Source: Antitrichia curtipendula
Lineage: Eukaryota; Streptophyta; Bryopsida; Hypnales; Leucodontaceae
Direction: 5' to 3'
Length of the DNA stretch: 64,000 nt
Assembly (NCBI GenBank): GCA_951230915.1
Contig: OX579640.1
Location: 12,978,981 to 13,042,980 of the forward strand
Below are positions 1-11,555 of this stretch, piece after piece. The notes under the pieces were generated by a model. The model was not told where the DNA came from and made no database searches. It saw nothing but the letters and a program-made list of their open reading frames with translations. The position numbers were made by a program, and so were the translations under genes. Numbering within the stretch: the first letter of the stretch is position 1; each line of letters begins with the position of its first letter.

Positions 1-1504
1 AATGAATTTCCAATTCATAAAAAACTTTGAAATTCAATAACTTTCACATCATTTGTCCAAATGCCACAAAACAAAGTCCGTGCATCCCTCCTTGTCAAGA
101 GCTTTCAAGCGGTACCAAGAGTGCTACCGAACGCCTCACGGTTTGTTAGATCTCAATATATCAAACAAAACAAAACAACAACCTAATTTAAGATATAGAT
201 ATTTAAGTGATTGAAGCCGTGAAATTTGAGGTCACACAACTCAATCCTTAACTTACCTTTAAAGGAGCAAACAACAATTTTTGACAATATAACAATTATT
301 TGGATATTCACTAAAAACAAAAAATTCACTATATTTTTTTTATTTTTTTATATAAGGACAAGGAGTACTTTGCCACTTCACAAAAAAATTACAATTGGAT
401 TTGCGTATGAGGAATTATGGGAGGAAACACCATTTTTGATGGACAAGATGGGGTAGCAAGGTCAAAGGTCTTTACACTAGAGCAAAATTTGCATTACAAT
501 GCCCAAAGGAGCTTGAATAGGGCCTTCGGCAAGTTGTTGTTCTAGGTCCAGACCAAGGCACTTCTCTAACATTCTCTTGGACTCATAAATTTATCACAAT
601 ATACAAGGAGGTGGTGGCAATTAGGAATCACTATTGCATTTGTTTTAGAAAATTTGGCATTAAATTGAAAGACACCAAAATATTTGGCAACTATCTCACA
701 TAGCTTCAAATGCCACTTGATTTGTGTGTATAGAAGTTAGAAGATAAGTTCTTCATAGAAAAGGGACGCTAGGAAGTAAAACACACCTTGTCAGATATGA
801 AAATTAAAATAAGTAGGAGCTCAACAACATATAATTAAAAGAAAGGAGTAGGAATTTTGTTCAAACTTAAGTAGAATTTCAATCATCATTTTGGTTTAGA
901 AAAATCACTCTTAGAAAAAAGGGAACAAAAAAAAAAGGTGGAAAATCAAGCTAATTTTCATTTTCAAAAGTTATGAGTCTCCAATCAAAAGCTATGGACA
1001 AAATTTAGAGAAGAAGCTTGAAAATGTTGAAGAAAATGTCCCTAACAACCCACTTCCAAGACCCTAACTAACTCTTGCTCCCCAAACCCCCATCCAAGCC
1101 CCAACTAACTTGGTTCCACCCCCCACCCCACCCCTAATTTGTCTATTAAGACCACCGCTAACTTGCCTCCAAGGACCCCACTAACCTACCTCTCAAGACC
1201 CCCTACTACCCTAGCTCCCAAGATCCTTGTAAACCTCAAAAATGACCAATGTTATGTAGCCATGTAGAATTTGACTTTACATCAACAACATATATATCAT
1301 GTAAGGATTGCAAGAAAAAAATTTGCCAAAAAGAATTCCAACTCCAAGACAACTGAAGAATGAGCTGATTTAGCTACTCAAAATAAAATATTTTTCAGTA
1401 ATAATTGTATAAAAAATGAATAATTATGCCTATAAAAAAAAAAGAATCACTTGAATAAATGAGACAGGAAACATCATGCATTATTTGTTGCCTTTCCTCC
1501 ACAA

Positions 1505-1662
1505 TGTAAAGATTTTTTGGTCCTTCTCCAAAGTAAAAGCCCTAGCTTTGTGAATGTTTAAATAAAAGTAAAAGACCTTTTACGTTTTTTCCTTCTCCAA
1601 AGTAAAAGCCCTTTGCATATGTTGAAAAGAAAGTAAAAGACCTTTTACTTTTTTCCCAACAC
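1505..1662 (+). promoter_or_regulatory. Tandem AAAG-rich promoter modules upstream of SAUR copy 1
   Basis: About two units of a 55-65 bp module lie just upstream of the TATA box. Each unit holds TTCTCCAAAGTAAAAGCCC followed by AAGTAAAAG then CCTTTTACTTTT, so every unit has a small inverted repeat. AAAG is the core bound by Dof transcription factors, and the module carries many such cores on both strands. The same modules occur at the other two SAUR copies in higher number. A regulatory role is inferred from position and conservation. Confidence 0.5.
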
Positions 1663-1670
1663 CAAACACC

Positions 1671-1677
1671 TATAAAA
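1671..1677 (+). promoter_or_regulatory. TATA box of SAUR copy 1
   Basis: TATAAAA sits about 240 bp before the SAUR start codon. The equivalent box is kept at locus 2 (RC of 18575-18582) and locus 3 (RC of 24450-24457), at nearly the same distance from each ATG. This supports a leader of roughly 200 nt. Confidence 0.6.
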
Positions 1678-1909
1678 GACTACACCTCCTTCATTTGTTT
1701 ACTCACACCACATTGATAGATCAACATTGCTTCCATTTTAGTACTTCCATCAAGTCCACTTCAATTGTAGTGTGCATTTACACACCATTCTTCACCCCCT
1801 GTGCTTACAGTGACACATTTTATTGTTTTGTTGTAAAGAGCACCAACTTTGGTAACTCACTTAACACATTTCAAACGTTTGTTTATTCCAAAAGTTAGAA
1901 CTTCGAATC

Positions 1910-2311
1910 ATGGGGAAATTGGGCAAGCAATTGCGAAAAACATTGCACAAGGTGCAACACAAGTTGGCACCCCACAACGGCTACGTAAAGCTTCAAGACG
2001 AAGACGCTCTTCCTAGCGATGTCCCCAAGGGCTCTTTTGTCGTGTACGTTGGTGACGAGATGCGCCGATTCGTGATCAAAACCAAGGTCCTCGGCAATCA
2101 TCTCTTCCAAATGTTGTTGACAAGGTCGACGGAGGAGTTTGGATACAACCCCAATGGAGGCTTGATCATAGATTGTGATGTCCTATTTTTTGAGCTTGTC
2201 GTGCGGCTCATTGAGACCAACAACCATTCCGTTTTGGAGCGTCAAATTGCGGCAGGAGTGTTTGGCCTTCCCAACAATATGAGCACTAGCTTAGCATATT
2301 CGCTAGAATGA
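1910..2311 (+). CDS. SAUR-like small auxin-up RNA protein, copy 1
   Basis: This is an intronless 133-aa protein of the SAUR (Auxin_inducible) family. Family members are short-lived proteins that promote cell expansion, in known cases by inhibiting PP2C.D phosphatases. The N-terminus is basic (MGKLGKQLRKTLHKVQHKL). The SAUR core runs from about residue 40 to 100: DVPKGSFVVYVGDE, then RRFVIKT, NHLFQMLL, EEFGYNPNGGL, then a Cys-Asp pair and FFELV. Lack of introns and this length are typical. The ATG is chosen because homology begins there, and there is a TATA box about 240 bp upstream. It is one of three local copies; copy 2 has the same length with few substitutions. Auxin responsiveness is not shown here: I saw no clear TGTCTC element near the TATA box. 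Confidence 0.88.
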   Translation: MGKLGKQLRKTLHKVQHKLAPHNGYVKLQDEDALPSDVPKGSFVVYVGDEMRRFVIKTKVLGNHLFQMLLTRSTEEFGYNPNGGLIIDCDVLFFELVVRLIETNNHSVLERQIAAGVFGLPNNMSTSLAYSLE

Positions 2312-2801
2312 TGATATTGTACCTTAAATCTAGGATTTTAGAAATTAGAAATACGCAAGCAACACAAATAACATAGATGACCAGTGTCTTCAGTGGCCCC
2401 CAGCCTGTTCTGCAAAGCCTGAACCTGCAGCTCTGTACTTTATAAGTTACTCCAGGCAGCACATAAGGTAGCCTGTCCTTGTATAAAAAAAAAAAACTTT
2501 GATAAATTTGAAATCATGCTCTTTTCCATCTCACACAAGTGTTTGGAGACTTTTGAATGTTTTGTTCATGGGATCACCGTCTTTTGGCATGGCCCTCGAT
2601 ATTTGCAGGGGACTTGGAGTAAATTACCAGGAACTGTGATTTACTAGGATTTGTTAGAGGACTAGGCTAAATTTTATGGCTTTATTGATAATGTGAATTG
2701 ATTGCGATGAGAAGTTGATACTCTTTTGTATGAATGTGGAGTTTGATTTATGTGGTAATTGTGGAAAGGCATATGTAAATAGCAGTAGAGATATCCTTTG
2801 A

Positions 2802-4417
2802 TCCCAAAAGGACCAAACTGCGGGTTTATTTTGACATAGCGATTTTGGGCAGCTGAGTATGATTGGAGTTTTTGTTTTTGTTCTTTGAAGCTTTACACAA
2901 CATGTCCGCAAGGGTTTTCTTCAGTGTCCAACAAGTTTCATTACTGTTGATTACATGGTTGAAAAATTATTGTATGATATGTAGTTTGTTTTTTCTAAAT
3001 TGGATAGTTTGGGCAAAGGAGAAAAATTTAAAGTCTCTTTTTTCATGAATAAAAGTCTGAAATTGGTTTTCTAGAGTTATGAATATGTAGAAAGCTTTTA
3101 ATCATTCCATTTGGATCAATGAATCAATAGTTATGAGGAGTTTTATTTTGATGGAAGTTATGGATTTTATACCCTAAAATAAACTTTGAAGTCCTTCATT
3201 TAACCCCTAAAAGACCATTGTCCCTTCAGGGGACAAATGGGATTTTGGGCAGGTACCTACAGGCTGATTTTTTGTCGTGATTTTTTGAAACTTTTTTTGA
3301 AGATAGGAAAACTGATAAACTTTGTGGGAATATAGTTTTTTTCACAACCAGTGCCCGGGAACAACAATTATGACCAAATAAGCTCAAAACAAGGGCCTAG
3401 GGGCAGCCTGGGCAGCAAAAAATAAAATTGCAAAAATTTGAATTTTTTTTTTAATATTCTTTTCTCAAAGAATATATTTTTGTCTACCTATAAAGCTTTG
3501 ATTCATTTCATTTGGATTTGTTATGAGAAAATTATGGACATTCTTGTTTTTTGGACAATTAGAGCATCTTCTTGAAAAAAATAACTTCTAGGATTCATTT
3601 CTGAATGCAATTTTTAAAGTATAATTTTGTTTTGCTTTTTTGCATGGTTTAGTATACTTGCTAGAACAATCTCACCATTGGGATTAGCGCATTTTAATTC
3701 CATCTCAAATATATGAATATTTTAGATTTTCCTTCTATCTTATACCTACTTCTACTTAACAATTTTCTTAAGAATGATAATTAAGTTTTTTTGAACTTTT
3801 TTTTTTTCTTAACTCTCAATTCAATTCTCTACTATAAAGATTTAAAGCTCAAAATGATGTAGTGCAAAAGTCTTAAGTTTAAAATGTTTTAAGTCAAAAA
3901 ATCTAGTCCCGCAATGTGTTGAAAAACTTGTTTTTTCACTTTAAATGCAGATATCTTGCAATTTGTGCAATTAAAAATTCTAAAAAAATTCCACACATTC
4001 CTATACTAGTTAGGTGTAAGATCCTACAGTTAGATGTGCAAAAAACATTTTTCAAATGTTTTTACTCTTTGCTATAGAAGTAATAATTTTGAGTGTTTTT
4101 TGGCAAAAAAAAGACCTTGGGCCTTAAGGGGTTAACTCAATTTTCAGTATTTTTTCAAAAAAACAAAAATCACATGATGTAGATTGTTTATTACAACATT
4201 ATAACCACTAGGATTGAAATTTTTTCAATTCCATAACTAAATTCTTAACAATTTAGTATTTTGAGTCATTTTTTACTTTTTTTTGTTAACTATTTTTTTC
4301 CTGTATGTTGTACAATTCCAAATGATCTGAATTTTTTCAAGCATGTAGCCAACCTTCCTTGAATAATGAAGCCAAAGAAGCATTTTTGGTGAAAATGCAG
4401 TCAAGAAACTTCAAGGG
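2802..4417. mobile_element. Older TTAA element in SAUR locus 1, interrupted by a second TTAA element
   Basis: The left end reads CCCAAAAGGACCAA after a decayed TTGA; the right end reads CTTCAAGGG before TTAA at 4418-4421. The internal sequence aligns on the opposite strand with the element at 21303-22227, for example around AAACTTTGAAGTCCTT and TTGGTTTTCTAGAG. Locus 2 has the unoccupied site GAACTTAAAAGGATATC, with one TTAA at 17039-17042. With the nested 928-bp element and its TTAA removed, about 680 bp remain, so the copy is internally deleted. It has no coding capacity. Confidence 0.75.
3204..4131. mobile_element. TTAA-flanked piggyBac-like MITE, nested copy
   Basis: This 928-bp element lies between TTAA at 3200-3203 and TTAA at 4132-4135. 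The left end is CCCCTAAAAGACCATTGTCC and the right end CCTTGGGCCTTAAGGGG. A subterminal palindrome (GTCCCTTCAGGGGAC) follows the left end. It is homologous to 20054-20974 in reverse orientation. It sits inside the older element at 2802-4417. The intact relative at 21303-22227 has the uninterrupted sequence AAGTCCTTTATCTTATTC near 21826-21845. It has no open frame, so it would depend on a transposase encoded elsewhere. Confidence 0.85.
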
Positions 4418-4517
4418 TTAAGTTCAACTCCGAGATTTTTATTGTGTTTTTCCTTTTGACCTCCAATAAGTAGGTGTAATTAACAATCAATGGACTACAC
4501 CCTACAACTATAGAATA

Positions 4518-4928
4518 AGGTAATATGCTCTAAAAGCGACCCTCTCCTTCAAATTGACCCTATTTTTTTGTTGGAGAATGGAAATGAGGTGATTCTTAAA
4601 TGGACCACTTTAGCAATTGAATGAATAAGAGAAAAAATATTTTTCTCTTGCAAGAGCCAATCATTTTCTTTGATTTTCACACATCTCTTTAGAAGTTGTA
4701 AGTGGACAGATTTTGGAAGACCTATGGTCACAAATAGGTGCTTATGCCCCAAATCTTTGAAAATTTATAAGTAAATAAAAAATGCTTGGAAAAATACAAA
4801 ACCACTTGTGTTAGGTGCCACATCTATTTTTCTTTCTCTGAAAAATGATCTAAAAATATTTTGTCCACAGAAACCTATAAAAAAAGGCGGACCAACCCTT
4901 AAATGGTAACTTTTAGAGCATACTACCT
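4518..4928. mobile_element. TA-flanked MITE with AGGTA ends, copy a
   Basis: This 411-bp element is bounded by TA (4516-4517 and 4929-4930). The left end is AGGTAATATGCTCTAAAAGC; the right end, reversed, is AGGTAGTATGCTCTAAAAGT. The SAUR locus 2 copy lacks it and reads GCAATTAGTG near 16940, with a single TA. The TA duplication and noncoding interior suggest a Tc1/mariner-type non-autonomous element. The interior resembles 47451-47858 in opposite orientation. Confidence 0.8.
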
Positions 4929-5548
4929 TAATTGCAACCGTTTGGATTCAATTTTCTAATCAATTCAAAGATTAAAGGTATTGAATAAAAGATATAGAGG
5001 TTTCGAGTTGATCATGAGTTCGTCCAACTTTGAGCAAGAAGTTGAAATATATATCCCATTAGATTAGTTGCAAGCTTCTAAATTCAAATGAACATTCAAT
5101 TTCAAAGTCCTCCCTAAGGTCTTGGCATTTGTGACCAAATGAGGAAGATCAAACAAAACACAGAACCTTTCCAAACATGTGTCCCAGCATTTTATTGAGT
5201 GCCTCAGCAATAGAAGAGAGTAACAAACAAGGTTTGCTGTACTTGCAAGCACGAATCTTTCAAACTGTGTGAAATTTACAAAATATTTACTCATAATTAC
5301 AACTATTTGAGTTCCTAATAAAGTTAGCAGTCAAGATATAGTTCAAGCAAATTCACCCTTAGTTTCCCGTGCCTGCCCTCAAATCCATATGATTTCCCTT
5401 AAGAAGCTTATACTCCACTTTGCATCTTCAGTTGCTCCTGCACACCACATTCCACACAATCCAAAATCAATGTACTGTACATTCTTTCTGATACACGTGT
5501 CAAATCAGTTTAATTTAATTGAATCAAGGATTTGCAGAATGCTAAGTA

Positions 5549-8500
5549 TCATGAGGAAGGAGTTAAAACCTCTGACACAAAAATTGCATGGAATCCATAA
5601 GGAACCCTGTTCGGCAATTTCACAACTGCCACCGGTTCTGCTGCCATGGTCTTGGCATCAACAATCACAGCCTCCGAAATCCTGCCAAAATTGTAAGCAC
5701 GATCAATATCACAACCTACATCTTTGAAATAAAGTTTTCATACGATTAGACTATTTCAAGTACTTGGAACCAACTACATAAATTAACCTTCTCCACAACT
5801 CATGAGGTGGTCTCCATGTAGTCACATGGACCTCTATGGATTAGATAATTATAATGCTTGACCTCTATGGATTAGATAATTATAATGCTTGAGAACATTA
5901 TGGGACATAATGCCAAGTCTAATAGTTCATCACAAACGTTCATATTTGTACTTTTTGCAAATCTAAGGGTGTAGAACGAAGGTAAGTGTTATGACTTATG
6001 ATGTTTTTCTGACTAGCCAATGGAATGGTGACAAATCTGCCTTGAAAACCAGGCTTGGCATTATGTGATCATATGTGACCCCTTATGAATGTTGTCTAAA
6101 GTTCAGGAGATAGTCTAATTTGATTGAAATTAGATGTGAGTTTGAATGAAGACATACTACATATTAATTGAATACTTGAATTCCAGGGGAAGGTGTTACT
6201 GAATCACAAAATAGATCTTTTTTTGTGTAAGCCAAAGTGCAGCAAAACAGAAAATTGATTTAATTTGATACCATTTGTTCTCGTCATGCACAAAGGTGAT
6301 CAAGTAGCCGTCATCTTCTTCGATCTCTGGCTCAGTGGAACGAGGCACAAATATCGCTTCTCCTCCAAACCGCCCAGGACCATGAACAAATAGACCTTCA
6401 AGGTTACCTCCTACTGTTGCACCTAGTCCAAACTGTGGCTCTCGAAGAAGATTGTACTTTGCAATAGCGTATCCACGGTGCTTTTCATCAAACACTAATC
6501 CATACGAGTAGGAATGTTTTCTGCACAATGATAACAAACCAGGGTACGAAAATTCATTAAGTCTTGATGACCCCAATTATGTAGAACTTTTGAGAAAGAA
6601 AAATAAAAACATAAACTCAATGCATTCAATCACAAATTTTGTGACATGTATAGCTCACAGATGTTGGTAATCACGTAGAAACTTATGTATATGATGTTAA
6701 CAAGAAGTGCTCAAATGGCCAAAAGAGGCCTCTTCCATTTAGGAAGCTCCAAGAGAGGTAACAAATGACTAGAAGAAAGCATACCAGAAGAAAGCACAAC
6801 TATTAACTATAGAAATATATTTTGAAAGTTACTATGATCAAATAAATTAGTTTCCAAAGTGGACTTCCTATCTAGAGCTTGGGCACTGAGGGGGAAATTT
6901 GTCCTAGGAAAGTAAATGATCGTGGACTTACAAACTTAAGTTTCTTTGAAACTAAAATCACCAATCAGACTACTTCAACTTCACTTACGTACCTTCCGAC
7001 AAACTTCTCATTGATGGTTGGAAAGTCCATGATCAGTTCACCTAATTTCTTCTGTTTCGCCTCACCAGTCTTCAGGTTCATTCTGAACTCATACCTTCAT
7101 TGTCAACATATTTGGTTGAGTACCAGAACGTAGCATGTCATAGGTAAAGCAGAGGAGCACTGATTCAGAGGGCAAAGCAAAAAACTCCGACTAGGATTAA
7201 ACACCTCAGGAATTATTTCCTCTGAAACTAATAGCATGGCTTACAATTCCTGTTCAACCTGTGGCCTTTCGTCAAGAAAAAAAGTAAGATCTCCGTCAGA
7301 TAGTCGGCATGAATACAGTAGAATTTCATCGCCCTCCTCCCACGAACTTGCTGAAACATCCAAGCAACCAAATTTGTCAATCTGACCAAGGTGACCACAT
7401 GACAAACTATCAACTAATCTCTTATGGAGTCAATATAGCCAACTAAATGTGCACTATGTTGATGCTGTGATATAGAAATTCATAGTTCTGGTTGGAAGAA
7501 ACATGCGTGTCAAGACTCTACAAGAAAGTGGAGAGTCCACAAAGTATACAAAAGATTGAGAGACAACATTATTATAACAGAATCAAACCACCCAATCCAT
7601 TAGAGCCTCTGAACTCACCATTATGATAAATATAGCATGTTGGAATGGTGAACCATTTGAGCTGGGATTCATTGGTGGCTTATCGGGGAAGCACTCCAAA
7701 TCGTGCTTCCTTCTCTTTATCAAAAGCTATAGGCAGCTTTCCCTTGACCATGCCCTACAACAAACCATGGGCACAAATATAGATTGAGCTATAGTTGGAT
7801 CACGCAAGACAAAGTGAAAGCAAACTCAAGTTTACAACGATCAAAAAAGGCTTCCCTGCACCATAGAAGACCATATTATGATCATTATGACCATAGAGAA
7901 CAGCAATTGCTGAGACAAAGCCAACATTTTGTCAAAGGTTGTACCTTAAAATAAAGTGATAACTTACCTCGGGATCCAAAATTAAAGGAAGGTCCATGAA
8001 AATGGCATAATTTTCAGTGATGGCAAAGTCGTGCATCAGGACGCCCCTAGGTAGAGTAATGACGGTAGCTTCCGACATCACTCCCTCTTTGGATACAACA
8101 TGATAGTAAACGTGCGGTTTGCTTAAATTATAGCCGTAAGTAAACAACTCGCCTGCAATGACATTGCAGCACAACACTTAGTAACTCTGTCCACTCAACA
8201 ATCTATGCGCAGCGAATTCCCCACTGTGAAATCTCTATTTCCTTACTTTCAGTTTCTCTTTGCTACAAAAAGTTCTCATTCATCCACTAAAAGAAGTTAG
8301 GGGCATTGACTACCTAAAGCAACTCCATTGGCACACATGACTCCGAAGTGATGAAAACTGAAAGTTTGTTTGATAGTTTCGTTCATCATGTCATTAACCC
8401 TGAGTGCCTAATTTGATAGAGATCAAATTACCAGTAACGGGATCCAATTTGGGGTGAGCAGTCATGGCGGGTCCAAGTCGGCCTTCATAAGACTCACGTC

Positions 8501-11500
8501 CCATTGTCTCCAAATCACCATCTTCCAACACCTTGATGATGTCTACAACCAGCAACAATTTTAGACATTCTTTGATCATGTGAAACCATTTCATATCTGC
8601 CATTGGAGGAAATATGGTCTGGACAAGGAAAATGACCCACGAGACCCACATGACAAAATTTGACCAGCTATGGGTCTTCTCGTGCTCACTTCCTTGGTCA
8701 ACGCATACCATGTTTCCACTAATGTGTACAATAAAATCTCAATTGTACTGATGTTTTGAAGTGAATTCGAGATGTCATTGTGCCACTAATTACAACTATG
8801 CAGAGTCGCTTCAACTTACAAGGTTTGTCGCCTTCATTGAGAGCTATAAACTTCCCACCATGGTATACCAGAGCGGTATTACCTGCATACACAAGGACAG
8901 GCTTGTTACTACAAATTTCAATCATGAGCATAAGATAACCAAGAATAATCACGACACCTACCTAAATGCGTCACTCCTAGAGAATAATCATGTTTCCAAA
9001 GCAATCCTTGAAAACGGAAGCTTCAGAAATGGACAGTTCATTGCAGAATTTTTTAGTAGCAAAGTGTAATCGGAGGAGCACTGTCAGGAGAGATTTTGTC
9101 ATTGTGCATCAACCTTGGTACTGGCCATTCGAAACATCAAGCACCCCTAACTTAATTCGAAGTTGCTCAAGCACGGCGTACATGATCCCTTGCACTCCCC
9201 TCATACCTCCAAGCTGAAAAATAGAGAGACATTCAAGTGATCAGAACCAAGCGTAAACCATTTAGTAAGGGATATCAAACCTCCCTGGGCACAAATCTTC
9301 TATGGGAAAAAAAACAATCCTTTTTCGAAAAGAAACCAATTACTACTCATGATTATCCGACTTGGCTTGGACTACCCCAAATTGCAAAAGGTCAAAGATT
9401 ATTACAGAATAGGAGTGAATGGGAGTGCAACAGTCAACTGCAACTACTTGCAGCTACAATGAAGGCACGATGATTCTACGAATTGCTCCACAGCCAAAAC
9501 AGTAGAAATGAGTGATGTTATTGTAAACACCAACCACACTCCTTAACTTTTGTACTTTCAAAACAGGTAGACACAATCCTACTCCAAGTGAACATATAAT
9601 CCAGGTTTGGTACCCCCTGGGGAGTTTTTCCATTGGTTAGCTCGAAAGTTCTATCAACATCTGATGCGTTTCTAATGTAGCTGTAAACCAAATGGTGTAA
9701 ACTTTGTGTTACATTGGAAAACTTGGGTGCACCAAATTTCTCCTCTTGTTCCAGCCGGCTGGTGCGGACGTACCGCGCCACGTACGTCGCTTGTCCGTCC
9801 TTCATTTTCAATCCATGTAGCATTCTGAAACATAAGAAGATTAAATTAGATTCCTAATTTCCAAATATTGCACATATCCATCCTCGAATTGGTTCATAGG
9901 TCCTCCACAAATGCTTTGCTCTCAATCTTTGAGTAAAGATTGGGGCCCAGGTATCCAGGAAAGCAGATTCATCTTCTCCAAATTTTGAAACGGGAAGACG
10001 TGATCGTGACATACAATAATATGATTGTTCGTGACAAATGAGAGAGACGACAATTTGAATCCTTAGAAAAAAACTCCTACATCATTTTCGTCCCCAAAAC
10101 TTTTAGTTCCTTGTACTCACTATTGCACTGCCCTTGAATTTTTTTTCATCTTCCGTGATGACAAAGTACTCGTGACCACCCATTTGGCAAATAATCATAC
10201 ACTTCCTTAGCAAGATTCAAAGTTTATCCCGTCGAGGTATCATTTTCATCATATGCAACAATATGCAAAAAGGGTTTTTTCTAATATGTTTCTCATTCTC
10301 CTCTCGTTGGCAGGATTCCTCTTAAGTAGAAAATTCTGAATTAAGAGCGCAAGAAGAAGTAGCGTTGCACGCACCCATCGCCATCAAACCTGCCGAGATA
10401 TCAATCACAATTCTAAATTAGACTCACTATACCATCAGGAAGGCCAGGGGATCAAACCGTAAAGGACCAAAGGGGTTCATAATTTGATTGATCATACTGG
10501 GAAAAATATACTCCAAATAAGACCCAGTTCTACATTACCAGGATAAGAGACCAAGTTGGTCCCTTCATTGTTCCAAGGTTTTCAAATGGTAAGACATCAA
10601 AGAGTTTCTCACCAATGCATTCCAGTGGTTGGTGGGAAGAACCTAGGGTTTGGACCCACTCGCACAAACTCTCCATTCATACAATCCTGTCAACGCCCAC
10701 ATTGATTTCAGATTTCCATAAGAAGGCTCACTGGAAACACTCTGTCCTCGGATTTCACAAATCAGTGAACTCCAAGCACATGTGCTGAAACTCGAAAGAA
10801 GTAAACTAACTCCAAAGACGAGTTGCATTAACCCTGTAGCTTGTACACCATCTAATGGAACCCTATGACTTGTATCCCATCTAACTAAACCCTGTCAAAT
10901 GTATCCCATCTAATCAAACCCTATCAATCGTAACATGTAAGACACTTCTTCCCATCAGTGACTTGTATCCCATCTAATTCTCGCACCTTCACGTGGTCTC
11001 CAATCTCCGACATACACCATCAGACAACCCTTTCCGAAAACTAAACAGAAGCACTCCATCATCTAAAACTACTTTCCAGCGCATCTCCGTTCTTCACCAG
11101 CGGTAACCAAGTCGTACAGCGAAGTGGTTATTGATGGAATTCAAAACCCAAGAACTACTGCAAGTTCAAATTGTACCCCTCCAATGAAAAAACTGACCTC
11201 CCAAGAACACTAAAAGAAACCAGGAAACCCAAGCCAACTCGAAAACAAGAAACTGGCCCATAAACCCATAAACCCACAAAAGCTTGTCCACAAAAGTGAG
11301 GATTGAAAGCATCAGTACAGGAATGGTTCCCGTGACAGGCAGGTGGTCCTTGGGCGCCATCTCCGTCGTGGGCGCATAGTTCCCCTCAAACCACGGGAAC
11401 TTCTTCTTGCTTCCATAGTCGTCAAAGTACCACAGGATCGCCCTCTCCAAGTAATCACAAAACTTCGCCGTCACGTTCTTGGGGAACTTCAAATGGTTTT

Positions 11501-11555
11501 GTGTTGGCAACGAGGCCTCCTTCTTCTGTGCATCGCCACCGCCACCGCCACCCAT
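5549..11555 (-). CDS. CCD1: CCD1-like carotenoid cleavage dioxygenase, 13 exons, with an in-frame stop in exon 9
   Basis: Exons (5' to 3'): 11555-11319, 10686-10613, 10389-10375, 9824-9713, 9213-9114, 8882-8820, 8542-8432, 8152-7968, 7754-7619, 7350-7245, 7094-6993, 6520-6272, 5681-5549. All introns read GT-AG and phases close to 541 codons, the usual CCD1 size. CCD1 enzymes are cytosolic, non-haem iron enzymes that cut carotenoids and apocarotenoids at 9,10(9',10') to give volatile ketones such as beta-ionone. Matching blocks include [37 protein letters not shown], NAxSWEEGDE and VPYGFHA. The four iron histidines fall at codons 230, 278, 343 and 528, with family spacing. Codon 324 is TAA where the family has Tyr (LPR-Y-A), so translation would end before the third and fourth ligands. 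The gene is therefore likely a recent pseudogene unless the base is an error. The frame is otherwise clean. No transit peptide is evident. Confidence 0.88.
5829..5890. repeat. Perfect 31-bp tandem duplication
   Basis: Two identical adjacent copies begin GACCTCTATGGATTAGATAA and lie in the last intron of the CCD1-like gene. They look like a recent slippage duplication. Confidence 0.9.
7680..7682 (-). other. Premature TAA codon in exon 9 of the CCD1-like gene
   Basis: The frame fixed by exons 8 and 10 reads CTT CCC CGA TAA GCC ACC. Family members have a tyrosine codon at this place. The reading frame before and after is clean, so this looks like one base substitution. Confidence 0.85.
10375..10389 (-). 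other. 15-nt microexon of the CCD1-like gene
   Basis: Read on the minus strand, GTTTGATGGCGATGG is preceded by acceptor CGGCAG and followed by donor GTGCGT. It completes the Trp codon begun by exon 2 (CAT TG) and supplies F-D-G-D plus two bases of a Gly codon. The first base of exon 4 completes that codon, giving the conserved HWFDGDGMLHG. Without it the motif is missing and the frame between exons 2 and 4 does not give the family sequence. Confidence 0.85.
10831..10980. repeat. Short tandem repeat in intron 1 of the CCD1-like gene
   Basis: Four or five diverged units of about 30-35 bp share CTTGTAYCCCATCTAAY and AAACCCTRT. They lie between exons 1 and 2. No function is evident. Confidence 0.6.

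Larger units (their letters stand above)
195..5075 (+). repeat. SAUR segmental duplication, locus 1 (arm of a large inverted repeat)
   Basis: This stretch matches, on the opposite strand, about 16725-21045. The match covers the far upstream flank, the SAUR promoter and coding region, the 3' region and a distal flank ending near the TTGCAAGC around 5070. The two arms point in opposite directions and enclose about 11.6 kb holding the CCD1-like gene. Differences between the arms are mostly discrete transposon insertions. The match limits were judged by eye and are good to a few tens of bases. Confidence 0.8.

Noticed and set aside
1695..1898. 67-codon open frame in the SAUR leader, similar in all three copies, considered as a conserved uORF
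   Set aside because: Copies 1 and 3 have no ATG in this frame (TTG at the equivalent site). Only copy 2 has one, and the similarity is explained by recent duplication of the whole locus.
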